Assembly (NCBI RefSeq): GCF_014529535.1
Contig: NW_023503293.1
Span: forward strand, 2,388,507-2,452,506
Length of the DNA stretch: 64,000 nucleotides
Direction of reading: 5' to 3'
Source: Bradysia coprophila
Taxonomy: Eukaryota; Arthropoda; Insecta; Diptera; Sciaridae
Shown: one piece after another, positions 13,101 through 25,105 of the stretch
Position numbering within the stretch: position 1 is the stretch's first letter
How the letters are laid out: every line of letters begins with the position of its first letter
Made by a program: the position numbers and the translations under genes
Notes under the pieces: model-generated
What the model was told of the DNA's origin: nothing
Database searches by the model: none
Seen by the model: only the letters and a program-made list of their open reading frames with translations

Positions 13101-14910
13101 CGAGACAACAAGGACATTGAGATTATTTACAACTTTCTCAAAGAAAGAAATCCTTTCGATGGCTCCACTCCGAGAGAATTCCGAAATATCGCAGATGGTA
13201 TTGTTTCTACTTCGAAAGCAAATATCGACCAGGCTGAAAAAATTGGATTTGACATATTACGATCGCTAGAGAACAAAAATGTGTATGAATATGGCTTCGA
13301 AAGGTGCAAACAGGTCGTTCGAATGTCTTCAAAAAACGAACTGATGATTGATGGGGAAATGGTAATCATCGACCCAGAAACCCTTTTCCAACGATTGCTG
13401 CTGTTGATTTTTCAATCCGACCGTAATGACGACGAAAGAGAATCAGCCTTTTCTTACGAGCTCTGTCAAAAACCTCCTGCGCTCTTCGATCAAAGTGGAT
13501 TAATGAGAGAAGCGAATTCTTCCACTTTCATAAAGTTGGTGGTGGCAAAGACTGGAGGTGCTGTTCGGAAAAACTTTGTGGAAGAACTACCCAATGCGTT
13601 CTACGTACTAGAAGGTGATTGGTTGATTAGCAAAATTTCATGGCGGAATGGAGATACATTTGATGTGCTTTGTGAAAGGTGAGTGATTTTTCGCAAGTCT
13701 TAGAGCAGTAATTAGTTTTCGTTCGTACCCGTGAAAGATTAGCCAAACGAATTATAACTTCCATACAATAAAGTCTTCCCATCCAGATTATATTACTTTC
13801 ACGAATTTCAATTTTTCCAGATATGTAACTTACGTGAAAGAAAACTTCCGGAAGGCGTCTGTCATTTTTGATTGGGGAAACAGCCCATCAACATTCGATG
13901 ATAGTATACTGCGTGAGACTAAAGGACATCTTGGAATCGAAGTCGTTTTCAGTTTCGACACGGAATTGACGATGAAAAAAGACCTGTTTTTACGAAACAA
14001 GAGAAACAAACAACGATTCATATCCTTATTGTCCAAAAAGCTTGACGATAATGGTTTCACTGCAAGCACCAGCTTCGACAATTTAGTTGTTACATTGGCC
14101 AAAGTGGCAGCCGAGTCGTCTAAAGCACGTAATACTGTCGTCGTTGGGAAAGAAGCAGATTTATTGATGCTTCTATGCTTCTATGCCCTGGAGGATAGCT
14201 ATGTCATGGCTTATATGTATGAAGAGACACCAAAAAAGCCACTCCAGGTTTTTGCTGTTTCGGAAATGAAAGAAAAACTTGGTGACAGGAAGTCGAAACA
14301 CCTCCTTTTCGCTCACGCCATGGGAGGTTGCAGAACAACGTCGCAGATCTTCAACATAAGCAAAGGAGCACTTTTAACTAAATTGGACAACGACCGATTC
14401 GCCAATATAGCAGACGTATTCTGCTGTCTTGAATCATCACATGATGCAATTATCAAGGCTGGAAAGGAAGTAATCGTTTCGTTGTACAATGGCAATGCAA
14501 ATGAAACGCTAAACAAACTGCGTTTCCGAAAGTTCAGCGAAAAAAATCGAAACGGCCCTTCCACGGTATCATGTAAAGGCCTACCTCCGACAGAAGCTGC
14601 TGCGAATTTTCATTGTTTACGTGTGTTCTACACGATTCACCACTGGATGGGAAACAAATTCAATCCACTGAACTATGGCTGGGTTGAAAGATCTCAATTC
14701 TTCCGCCCAGTAACAACAAATTTACCATCAGCTCCCCCCCATATTTTATCAAACATTCGCTGTGGATGTAAAGGAGATTGCAATTCAAACCGTTGTACTT
14801 GTTTCAAAGCAGCTTTACAATGTACATTGGCTTGCAAGGTATGTGCTGGAAGTAGCTGTTCAAACCACTCCCCAATCGAGGAAGACAGCGACATCGACGA
14901 CGAGGATTAA
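10108..14910 (+). CDS. Large seven-exon protein: zinc motifs, nuclease-like segment, CXC cluster
   Basis: Exons: 10108-10281, 10346-11283, 11346-12268, 12332-12526, 12630-12853, 12912-13678, 13821-14910. All six introns are short (58-142 bp) and GT-AG, and every join keeps phase, giving 1436 aa with no internal stop. Two tandem motifs of CxxC followed by HxxC are visible: CVIC in exon 1 with VHENC at residues 59-63, and CFFC (97-100) with YHNNC (159-163). Near 1181-1193 is VVGKEADLLMLL and near 1242 GGCRTTS. These resemble the GEDTDLLVLL and SGCDTTS signatures I remember from a large animal family of uncharacterised, probably nuclease-like and transposon-linked proteins; two acidic positions differ here. 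Residues 1389-1423 form a CXC/tesmin-like cysteine cluster, followed by an acidic tail. An upstream start at 10108 is preferred, but 10144 or 10147 would also do. I see no terminal repeats flanking it. Function unknown; confidence is high for the gene model and low for the role. Confidence 0.82.
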
Positions 14911-14985
14911 AGCCGATTTGTTCTCTTCAGCAAGATTTTAAATTTATGAATTTATTTGTGATTTTGGTTTGAAAAACTTTTCTAG

Positions 14986-14991
14986 ATTAAA
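14986..14991 (+). promoter_or_regulatory. Possible polyadenylation signal ATTAAA
   Basis: ATTAAA occurs 76 bases after the stop of the seven-exon gene. The variant hexamer and position are plausible, but AT-rich sequence yields many chance matches. Confidence 0.3.
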
Positions 14992-15843
14992 TCTCGTGTG
15001 AAATTGTTGGAAGATTGAATTTTATTGGTAGTTCCGGTAATTTCTGTTTCGCAAAATGTTTACGGTGATCGTGTTTCTTATTCTCCAAGGCCCTATTTCA
15101 GCTAATCTTCAGTATCTTTATATCTGTTGTAAATGACTGAAGTCTCGAAAGTTGAGAAAAAACAATCAGAAAACGTGAGTATGAATTCGTTCTTACTTTT
15201 CCATTGAGCCGAAAATTAAAATATTTCAGTGAATGATTCCGGTAGGGATTTTTATATGGAAGGGTTTTTGATTAAAATCATTTCATGCATAGAAAATGAC
15301 ATCAACAATTGCGACAGGACATAAGGGAAACGAGTAAGAGATATTCAAATGATTTGACTATAGAATTCTTATTGACACGAACTTTTCGGGATAATCCTTG
15401 TATTAATTCTTGCACTGAAAACATCATTTTAATTTTCTCAATATTTCTCTCAACTCAACTTTTGCAAAACTTCGATGAAATCAAATTAAGGCAAGAACAT
15501 GTTTAAAAAGAGCGCCGAAATTCGCGAAAAAAATTAATGTGAACGAATTCAATGAGATACAATGACGTATGTGTCTAAAAATATGGCGCAGCCCCAATCT
15601 TTATTTACAAATTTATTGCGGAAAAATTACTGATTTTTTTGTTTGTTTATTTCTCATGTGGAAGTGGCTCATGCAATTCGCCGTATTTTCAGGATTACAA
15701 AAATAGTAAATTTACGAAAGGGTATTACACTGAAACACATTATCTTCGGTGAAGACTGTACTAATTAAAAATTGTAAGTTTGTTTCCAAGTTGGAATCCA
15801 TCATTCCATTGAATCAATGAAATTAAATCTGAAAGAAAATATT

Positions 15844-15895
15844 GGTGTCACGACTGGGACTCGAACCCAGAATCTCCACCTTGCCGGGGCTAAGT
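15844..15895 (-). repeat. tRNA-derived (SINE-like) segment with intact box B
   Basis: On the minus strand the sequence has a perfect 5-bp T-stem with a 7-nt loop (CTGGGTTCGAGTCCCAG, 15854-15870), which contains the RNA polymerase III box B core GGTTCGAGTCC. It is followed by TCGTGACACCA, like a tRNA 3' end with CCA. A matching 5' acceptor strand (GTCACGA) and a clear anticodon arm are not found upstream, so it is not a normal tRNA gene. Related sequences at 27273-27330 and 53191-53258 share CCCGGCAAG, GTGAAG and TTCG blocks in the same order. A tRNA-derived SINE or tRNA pseudogene family is the best reading. Confidence 0.55.
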
Positions 15896-16691
15896 CATAC
15901 AACGAAAAACAAGTCACCTATCTTTACAAAAGAAACACAGTGCCTACTGTTATTTCATCAGCCTCCGATTATTTTACTGTTCATGTTAGAAGCAGTGCTG
16001 TGCTATTTTCCATTCTTGACGACTTTTGCCAAAGCCTATGCTCCTAGCATGAACATAAGATATCGGAGGCTTATACGATCAAAATAGGCCTTTCATTTCT
16101 TTAATAGGCTTTGCATTACGTAAATTTCCACGTTCTGCGTCAACTTATAACTATAAGGGAATATCACAATCTACCTATTTTGATATCAACGAAAATATGT
16201 AATGATTTCGGACTACTTTTGGATGCAATGAAATGGAATCAATGCTGAAAACCTCTACATACGATATATTTCGACCGCTTTGTTATTTCATTACATAGTA
16301 TCAATCAATTTTAATGTAGTGCAGCGTTGGTGTTATTTACTTACAACATACAGTACCAACCGTTTTTTTTACCACTACAATGTATACCATTGAATACAAA
16401 CACTTGAAAATCTGTAATAGACCGCAGAACGACATGTGCAAACAGATATGCTGATAAAGTGAAACAGAAATTCAATTACAGGATGTCACTTTTAGATGAA
16501 GAATTCAAAGAATTAAGCTATTCATCATTGGTATGTTGAAAGTCATTTCCTCACACATATGTTAAGCTGGACAAAGTTTCAATCAGCTAATTCTCCGTGA
16601 GGTTCATAAACGCCGGATATTGCAAACAAAATGCCTCGTCAGTAGTAAGGCATGGGACGACGTACTAGTTTACCCTGAAACTACAATAGCT

Positions 16692-16830
16692 CTATACGGT
16701 GTTTAAGTAGAGCGAGATGGAAAATCAACTCGGGGTCTGTCATTGATAATACAAATAAATCTGACAGCAGACCCCTAGATGGAACAATAGGTTGTTGTTT
16801 CGCCATCTCTCTCACTTAAACACTCTATAG
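16692..16830. mobile_element. MITE-like element ending in TA, copy with inner hairpin
   Basis: The left end CGGTGTTTAAGT and right end ACTTAAACACTC are flanked by TA on both sides. Inside them GAGATGG pairs with CCATCTC, and a second inner pair is GGGGTCTG with CAGACCCC. The TA flanks suggest a Tc1/mariner-type target. No transposase is present. Confidence 0.6.
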
Positions 16831-16972
16831 AGTGTTGAAAGAGAATGTAAAAAAGAGTTTGCCCCCATCGAGCTCAGTTAAAATGACTGGTTTATTCCTA
16901 TTTAACTGACATAGCACCCATCGAGACCAGTTGAATAAGTGGTCTTTTTACTCTTTTTTAGCACTCTATAGG
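16826..16972. mobile_element. Second inverted-repeat element abutting the first
   Basis: The left end CTATAGAGTGTTGAAAGAG pairs imperfectly with the right end, which read backwards is CCTATAGAGTGCTAAAAAAG. Inside, CATCGAG occurs as a direct repeat (about 16867 and 16919), so the two halves are partly duplicated rather than simply inverted. It shares the TATAG junction with the preceding element, so the two probably represent one insertion next to or into the other. Confidence 0.45.
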
Positions 16973-17575
16973 CTGGTCAGCTGTCAGAAATCTATCAATG
17001 GAAAAAATAAATTGGGAGTTGAGCTCAGTTTAAATCTTGATGCAAATTCTTTCATTTCGACATGACTCCAAGATTAGTTGAAATACTTTAGTCAGAAACC
17101 GCTCTCCTTTTAACAGCCTGTAGCAATAATATGGCAGCACGATTTTGGGACCTCGCGTCTCACTTTCTGTTTTTCCTCAGCTGTGAGAATTACGGATCTT
17201 CTCTTAGGTGTTTTCCATAGACAGGCCATCAATAAAACAAATTTCTGGTGAGTTGCAGTGCTCTTTATAGCTTGTATATATAAAAAAAAAATCAAATTAA
17301 CCTAAAAACATTAATGAATAAAGCAAATCTTGTGGATCACCGGTTAAATTTCAAATGATCTTGGTTTCTATGTCCAAGATGAGAAGAGGCACAAAAGCAT
17401 TTTAAGGTTTCCTTAAACCGAATCGATTAAAAAAGTGAATACTATGACTGGATTCAACAAAATTGTTTCTTTTGTGATGAGTGTGTAAGGGTGGAAAAAT
17501 TATGTTAATTTAGACGAGAATAAAATACTTAAAATTTACGTCGTACATAAACCGATGCAGGCAACATCTACAATG

Positions 17576-19126
17576 TCAGTCATCGAAATCCGAATCGTCT
17601 GAATCGTATTGCCGGCCACGGATTGTCTTTTTCTGTTGTTGTAGCAAATTCTTTTGTTTCTTTGCTACATCCGGTGGTGTGAGAAGATCGCCCTGATCGA
17701 AAGAAAATTATAACCAAAATAGTCTTCAAACAAAAAATTGTGCATTTGCTTACACTATACTCAATTGCTCCCGACTGAGCTATTCGCCATTCCATCATTT
17801 CGGTGGAGAAATCATCGCGGCCACCCAAATCATCGAATCCGACGATGTAATCCTTTGTTTTATTGTCTTTAATCAATGCAATCGTTGGAATCACCTTGAT
17901 CCGCAGCCGTTGCGTGAGGAATGGACTCTTTTCCGCATTCACTTTGCAGAATTTCGCTTCAATGTGTTTTTTGGAGAGGATTTGTAAATGCTTATCGACG
18001 ATTTTGCATCGTTCCGTCGAATCGCGATAGAAGTGGACGACGATGTTTGGCGATTTTTTTGACATTTCAAAGAACTCCTTTTCGTCGCATAGCTCGGAAT
18101 ACTAAAAATAAATCAAGGAAATAGTAGGTCATTGCAGAAATGAATAAAGAAACGAAATGGAAATGTAGTATCGGTGCAGCGAAAGATGGATTTATCGTCT
18201 CAAAAATATCCGTCTAATCTAAGCCGCCGGGAAATAAGTCTTAACTTTCATGCCGATGAAGTAATGGCTCATTTCCCTGGCTAACAATTAATTTGTCTAT
18301 GATTGGTAAAAAGTCAGATGCATGAATCTGCCGGAGAATTGTGGAAAAAGAGAAAAGAATCGCGAAAATGACTAGAAATCAGCAAATGACTAGAAATGGG
18401 GAAAATGACCGGAAATCTGGAAATTGACTAAAAATCGGGAACTTGGCTAGAAATCGAGAATTTGACTAGAAATCGAGAAATGACCAAAAATCTGGAAATG
18501 ACTAAAAATCGGAGAATGACGGTAAATCGGGAAAATGACTAGAAATAGGAAAATGGCCGGAACATTACAAATTTCAAATCTTGAATCCCCTTATGTGAAG
18601 TCTACTATAATTTATAGTTTCAACTGTTTAGATGGAGAGCAAACATGGTTATTTGTTTAGTAACACTGGTATACAACTGTTACCACATAGCGCATAAAAA
18701 ATGTTCAGAGAGACCGTTCGCGAAGATCAGTTAAATTTAACTGGCCTTGAGAGTAATGTTTATGAATGAATTTTATGCGAATTTCTCTCATTGCTCTCAA
18801 AGCTTGTAAATAGCCGTAAAATCTCTTCATTAACACTAAAATAATACTGTGGACGTTACGTTCTTAACCGGTCGATTGTTTTACAGATGAAATCAAGTTT
18901 GAACTAAAACATAAGTTCGTTAAGGTTCATATTATACCTGGCCATGTCCACTATTGAGCCATTCCTGTTTCTTTTTATTCAATTCTTTCAGTTCATTGAG
19001 GCGCTGGTTTCGTAAATTTTGAATATCGTCCGAATCCAAATTATCGAGTTGATTAATTTGACTATCCAACTGTTGCTCCAATTGGGACGCTGCCGAGACC
19101 AAAGTTTGTTGCAGTATTTGCTCCAT
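17576..19126 (-). CDS. TXNDC9: Thioredoxin domain-containing protein 9 (TXNDC9)
   Basis: Three minus-strand exons: 18938-19126, 17754-18101 and 17576-17692, all phase 0 with GT-AG introns (836 and 61 bp), giving 217 aa, close to the 226 aa of the human protein. Residues 1-63 form a helical, glutamine-rich N-terminus ([19 protein letters not shown]). The thioredoxin-like domain follows, with [19 protein letters not shown], a single cysteine where classic thioredoxins have CxxC, then [10 protein letters not shown], the cis-proline segment KVIPTIAL and the VGFDDLG motif. The tail [16 protein letters not shown] matches the conserved acidic TXNDC9 end. The family belongs to the phosducin-like group and modulates the cytosolic TRiC/CCT chaperonin in folding of actin and tubulin; it is not a redox enzyme. 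A plausible 5'-UTR acceptor lies at 19153-19155. Intron 1 carries a minisatellite. Confidence 0.93.
18356..18560. repeat. Minisatellite inside TXNDC9 intron 1
   Basis: About ten degenerate copies of a roughly 19-bp unit with the core AATGACTAGAAATCGGG are arranged head to tail. Variants include AATGACCGGAAAT and TTGACTAAAAATC. It sits wholly within the 836-bp first intron of the minus-strand TXNDC9 gene and does not touch the splice sites. Confidence 0.85.
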
Positions 19127-20120
19127 TTTATGTAGTGGTTTCGTTTCGCTGTCTACAATAAAAGTTTCAATTTTCAGACAACCATTCGAATTTACTTGAA
19201 CATTGAGTGATTCATTTTAATGAGTAAAAAATTCTTATTCACTGTGGGTGGATGGACAAAACACACACATGACTTGATTTAATGGATTTTCTTAGGGATT
19301 TTAGACGATTTCATATTCAACAGTATGTATTCTGCTGACAGTGCATGAAAATTATGTTAGTAGCTTGATACTTACTTTGACTTTCAACTTTCAATGGATT
19401 TTAGAACTAATAATGTTGTTGGTTACAAACGAGTAAATTGACCCCTTCTGTTCAGCGTGTTTTATTTTGACAAATGATCGGTTTCGGTTTACTAGTAACT
19501 GTAATTCTCACAAAACAACATAAAACGTTGCTCATTCAGCCATGAAGGTGAATTATTGAGCAAAATAATATTTATGTTTTTTCTTAATCAATTCCTTTAA
19601 GAACATGCAATAAATACGCCAATTCCAATAAAGTTCTTTTATTAAAATAGGTAAAACACACTACCATTCCACACCTAATGCGACATAGGCTTATGTCAGA
19701 GCTGACGACGCCGTGTTGTCAGATCTGCGGGTGTGTGGACCGTGTGGACTTTATTTCATGATAGCATGCGCACCATCTATAAGATAAATATATTTTTGCT
19801 CAATAAAGTCGATAAAATTCAAAACGCACGGCATCTTGTATCAGGTCATAATAAAGGCTGTAAACTTTGTAAACGCAGATCGCCATTTTATTAGATACGT
19901 GGGAACACACTACTTCTGATGATTTCACTTTTACATATGATATCATCACAGGAGGTGAATTTTTTGAATGCTTTGCAAAGAGTCTTGCGACGTTTTCTTA
20001 GGTTTGAGGAGAAAAACGACGCTGATATCCCTACTGCGACATGATGTGGCAGTGACCACTTGTTTTTGTTATATGAATACCTAACTGAAATTAGAGGCTA
20101 CAATTGTCATGTATTTTCGC

Positions 20121-20293
20121 TGATATCTTTTTACAACAATCCTTTTCGAAAAATGTAAGACGACAATAACCACCATAAATGTGGTAAGTTTCAAAAACTG
20201 TTGAGTTTTCTCAGATATGGTCAAGCTGGTCACAAATAAATCTATTTTTCATTTCTGGTGATTACTGTCGTCTTACATTTTTTGAAAAGGATT
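20121..20293. mobile_element. MITE-like element, copy 1 of the AATCCTTTTC family
   Basis: The left arm AATCCTTTTCGAAAAATG followed by TAAGACGACAATAACCACC is mirrored on the right with three or four mismatches. The same arm sequence, with substitutions, bounds a longer element at 58731-59024 in the PHF14 intron. No coding sequence is present. Confidence 0.7.
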
Positions 20294-23200
20294 CGAAACG
20301 CCTCAATTTAGGCCTTCAACAGAGAATTCACTGAATTCAATTCAACCTATTTGAAGCGAAACTAAAAGGATAAAATTTCAGTTTTCTTATAATTCGCAAA
20401 TGCACTACATTTATGCATAGATTGTACCAAACGTATTCTACGGGTTTATATTCAAATACGATCTTGTCCATTTATTCCGACTTCTAGCCGTTCACACCAT
20501 AAGAGCGCCAAAAATTTAAATATTTTCAACTGACAGTTGGACAAAGTAGCGCTAACGTCAAATAATGTGCGTTGCAAACATGCCCACGTTAACAATTTTT
20601 TCCCAGTTGTTTTGCGGATTAGCACAATATCTTGATATTATACCACTAATGGCAAGATCTGACCTGACACTCAAATTCGATCCCACTTCTGATTTTTTTT
20701 TCGATTTGTTTTTTTTGCACATATTTGTAAGGCGCAGTTGCTGTAGCACAATTTCTGTCAAACTGTGTATCCAATGCAAGAAAACAACATCGAAAGTAAA
20801 ACTTACTTAATCAGTTAATGGAACTTTTCAGATGTTCCAATATTTAAAGAAAATCTGTTTGTTCGATTTCTTATACAAATGAATTGGTTCAGAGGCTGAA
20901 GAAATAGAGGCTTTCAGTACCTTAGAAATCTCGTTTACCAATCTGTGTTTGCTGGTTTTCTAAATTTTAATTGCTTTGATCTGTCGATGTCAATAAAAAA
21001 CGAAATACAGAAGGCAAAGGTTAAAATGTTGATGTTGACTTTCGAATCATTTATCGTATGGGCGATGTGTAATGAGCTTAAAGTTATGTCTACTTCGAAT
21101 GCTTTTGACGAACGTTCATTACCACGGTTTAGTACTAATTGATTTGAAGACAGAATAAAGAACAAAAGGTTTTACTGACATAATCTACTATTTTTTGATC
21201 AATTTAAAACCTTTTTTGATAATTACAAACAATGAAAATCATTTCAAAACAGAGAGATGACAACCAGTATAATCGGTAAATCAACAAATTTTTGTCATCT
21301 GCTGTCAGTAAAATGAACGCGCACTGTTGCTCATTTTATAACATACAATATACAATGTACGCTTCCATTTTTCCCTTTAGACGTTCCAGTTGGATATTTG
21401 CAGTTGTATATGTTAGACGTTGTTTGTGTATCGCGACTAAAAATTTGAATTAAAAAAAAATAATTGAAAAAACGAGCATAAAGCGAAGTGTCGTTAATAA
21501 AAATCATAATTGGACTCGAGCCGACCAATATTCTTAAATGTAAGTAACAAAAATTGTGATAATTTTTCGTACTAAAGGCGTAAAAGTGTTTTGTTTGTCG
21601 GACAAAAGCCGCTAAAAAGGGCTTCCATTCAAAAACGTCTTCAGGTAGACATTTTAAATTGTCTGGCGTTGTTTATTAATAAAAAATTCGTTTTGTTCGT
21701 CTCAATGAAAATATTGTAAAATTACGTTTGCGGTATTGTCGGCATGACTTGTTGTTTGCTAAATATTGTCTTATTATTTTCGCATTGTGACTTAAGGGAA
21801 ACCTATTTTTATTTGAAAGTGGGATTTTAAATGCATTAACTGTGTATTTGTTGACCTAGTACATTTTTCTGTCCGTTTCCGTATTATTCTTTAATCAGCG
21901 AAACCAAATATTTTAACCATCGATGCACTTTTGCTAACAAATAAATTCAATAAGTGGTCCAAACGACATAAGTAGAACACAATGTATGCAACTGTACGTT
22001 TAGTGCTTCATATTTTATACTCTTTTTCAAACTAACCAATTTGAAAGCTTTTTTTTGTGTACCAATACCCACTCACTCTATTATCCTTTGTAAACAACAA
22101 AACATTCTGAGCGAAAATTGTTTATCCAGAAAAATGATCACCCGGAATTCAATTCCTAGTTTTCTAATGGCGTTTACTGTAACTGTGGCGCAGACACTAC
22201 GTGAAGTGCATAAAAGCATAAAACATTCATATTCGCCGACATTTTTTTCGTTGCAACAACGGAATAAATTGCTGCATTTACTGGTTTGTTTATATGCAAT
22301 GTGCCGAAAACTTTTGTCTATCGCTCATTTTGTCCATTTAAACTAAACATTTTCGGCATTTTTCCGAGTACAGTGCATTTGCCGGTTCCATAATAATAAA
22401 TCCGGGATGCGAGAGAATCAGTCAGTGGATACAGAGAATTAGAGGAAAAATGATTTGGTTTCCTTTTACGTTCTCATGCGAACCCATATCTTGCGCACTA
22501 AACGAGTTATCCTGGATACGGTAAAAAAAAAATCAAAACGGGTATAAATCCTTGGTTGTTGTGCCGTTTTTAGGTAAAAGTGCATTTGTGGTCACTGACC
22601 TTGTGTCATTTCGCCAAAGTGTTTTTTGATCAGATAGTTTCTACGATTTTCTTGTGCGGCCGTCAGATGACTTTAAATAAAAATCACGTAAAATGACGTG
22701 AAGCGTCCTTCCAAACTAGTCCAAATCCATTTTTCATCTTTAAATCTCAACAAACAGTTCCTCCGACTTAATCGAATTAATACGGATCTAAACCAGTTCC
22801 TAGTAAAATCAGTTGTCTCAAACAAACCTGTTGTTATTCTACACCATCTTCTACCGATAATTTCACCTTCAATACAAGTGTATAAAATACCGCGTCCATT
22901 CGATGCCAGTGACAATAAAATGTTTTGTTGATGCTATTGTCGTTATTTGATAAACTCATTGCAACGGAACATGGAAATTACATTATCCATTCTTGAAAAC
23001 GTGCATACGATAGTATCCAAATGTAATTTCTAAATAATTTGAAAAAAAAGGAAAATGATTTGACTCGACACTTCAGTAATACCTTTCGTAGGTAACAAAA
23101 AAAAGGGAGATTCGGTTTCAATGGAAAATTTGGGAATTTCCGAAAAAGAGCCTGCTGAAATCGACAATCGTGTGTTTTCGGCCCTAATTTGCTAATTTCG

Positions 23201-24728
23201 ACAAAGGTTTTTACCCTAACCTTCTTTGGCGCGTGATGCTTGTTGTATGATTGTTGGGTCAGTTTTTGACCCAAAATTCGAGAAAATAGCGTGACGTTAT
23301 TTGTGTACAACCCCTATCATGTAAAACATCAACCCTTGTTAGAAGTTGACACCAAGACCAGATAACGAATTTTAATTTTATTTTCGACTAATTTATGTTT
23401 AACTGATTTCAAACTGGCTTCAAAGGTAGATACCATAAAACTATTAAGAAACCATTTCCAACACACTTTCGGTCGTTTTATGGATCGGAAATCGTTTTTC
23501 TTTTTCTGTGATATCAGTTCATGCGATCCTTTTACTATATTTATCGCGAACATTTAAATATATATACAGTCAAAGACCAGTTGTGTAATGTCCATCAAAA
23601 TAATTCAGGTATTTCTGAAAACATGAGCCAAATTTTACGATTTATTTTTCTTTCGTTGTTGTTCATTTTATCTCACATTGTTTCTATTGAGTTGATATAT
23701 TTATTTTAAGAATGAAATACTTACAAGTTCTCAAGCACATACCCAGATGTAAGTGTTTTTTTTTTTCGTTGTTGTTTTTTCTTGTGGTACTGTCTTCACA
23801 TCTACAACCGAATGTAATGGAAAAATACATTTGCCTGTTCTGAGCAAGTATATTGATTGAATGTGTAAGTTTTCATTTTCATAAGACGACGAGTGAATTC
23901 TTCAGTACACTCACTTGATAAAATCTACAATACACACACCAGCCACTTAATGAAATGAAATTAAATTTTTCTTTCAATAAACACATCGCACAGAGTGTGG
24001 TGGTGTGGTACAAAGAGAAAAATGCCAATTGATATGAGATACACTTTTCCATAATTTATTTTTATGTTTTTATTCTCGTTTCGGTAGCATTAATATATTG
24101 TAGACCCCCGCTTCACACTATTAATTCCAGAGCCTTTTAACCATGTTCTAATCAAAATTCTGGCAACAGATCTCGTTGAAGGTTACATCATAGTTTTGTT
24201 TTTCGTTTCTTGTGCGAGCAGTATTAATACGGGGAACGAGACAATTCAAATTAAATTAAAACGACCGTTCATAAAGCATTATCATGAATTTCAATGCACA
24301 CACACACTCAGTTATGAATTATGTGATGAGTGTGTTGAGCATAGGACGATCATCAACTCGGCATGTATAACATATTTGATCAACCAGAACGAATGCGGGG
24401 CTTGGTTTGATACTAATAAAAATTTATTTAATTTTTTGCTGTACAGAGATTCCACCACTTGTCCTATTTAAATTTTATCGATCAAATTTTCCTATTATTC
24501 GATTCGATAACTTTCATCTTTTCTGTTATGACCCCAATTTTTTTGCGATAAAATATCAAACTGGACCAAAATTATCCACGAATGACTCAAAGCTTTTCGT
24601 TTACATTTTTTAAATGCACCATACCCACCTGGGGTTTCTTATTTCACATTAGCGGGTTTACGTTTACCTCATTGTATTGTAAGTCAAGGACAAAGAAGAA
24701 TATGTTGCCGTCTAATATGGCTCGGAAC

Positions 24729-25105
24729 AGGTCGAATTTGACCTGAACTGAACCTGAAATAGTCGACATGAAAACTTTAAAGTCATTTTCGTGTCCAATA
24801 AAATTACCTGACGCGACCTCATCTTACCTTGACTACAGTAAAGGACAATCAAGTCTCATTGTATGAGTGACTCATTGAGTGAGTCAATTGAAAATCAGCT
24901 GAAGCAAAATTAGGCTAAAATTTGAGTGTCCCTTTCCTGTAAACCTGAGGTAAATTTTTATTAGCAATTTTAATGTCAAATGAGGTTTTTTACACACCAG
25001 GTCAGGTTATTATTGTTCAGGTCGAATCAGATTTCAGGTTGATTCAGGTCAGTCCTCAAATAAACCAATCAGGTTCAGGTCTTTTCAGGTTCAGGAAACC
25101 TGGCT
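24729..25105. repeat. Cluster of CAGGT/ACCTG words in opposite orientations
   Basis: Near 24740 the words read ACCTGAACTGAACCTGAA. From about 24998 to 25105 the words TTCAGGT and CAGGTT recur about eight times in the other orientation. The arrangement suggests the two ends of a degenerate element with internally repeated termini. CAGGT is also part of E-box/zfh1-like sites, but no gene is adjacent, so I treat this as repeat structure. Confidence 0.4.

Larger units (their letters stand above)
14992..17575. other. Intergenic stretch between the seven-exon gene and TXNDC9
   Basis: No gene is supported. It contains a tRNA-like/SINE-like segment (15844-15895, minus) and a pair of adjacent inverted-repeat elements (16692-16972). 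The open frames at 15817-16087 are products of the tRNA-like sequence. The 15000-15800 and 16990-17570 parts show only AT-rich unique-looking sequence. Confidence 0.6.

Noticed and set aside
15844..15895. A functional tRNA gene
   Set aside because: The T-arm is perfect but no 5' acceptor strand, D-arm or clear anticodon arm can be placed.
15817..16087. Open frames giving SRLGLEPRISTLPG-type peptides
   Set aside because: These peptides are the well-known spurious translation of tRNA-like sequence; the DNA there is a T-arm and box B.
24196..24613. Possible small secreted cysteine-containing protein
   Set aside because: The frame lacks a clear signal peptide, has no splice partner and composition equals the non-coding flanks.
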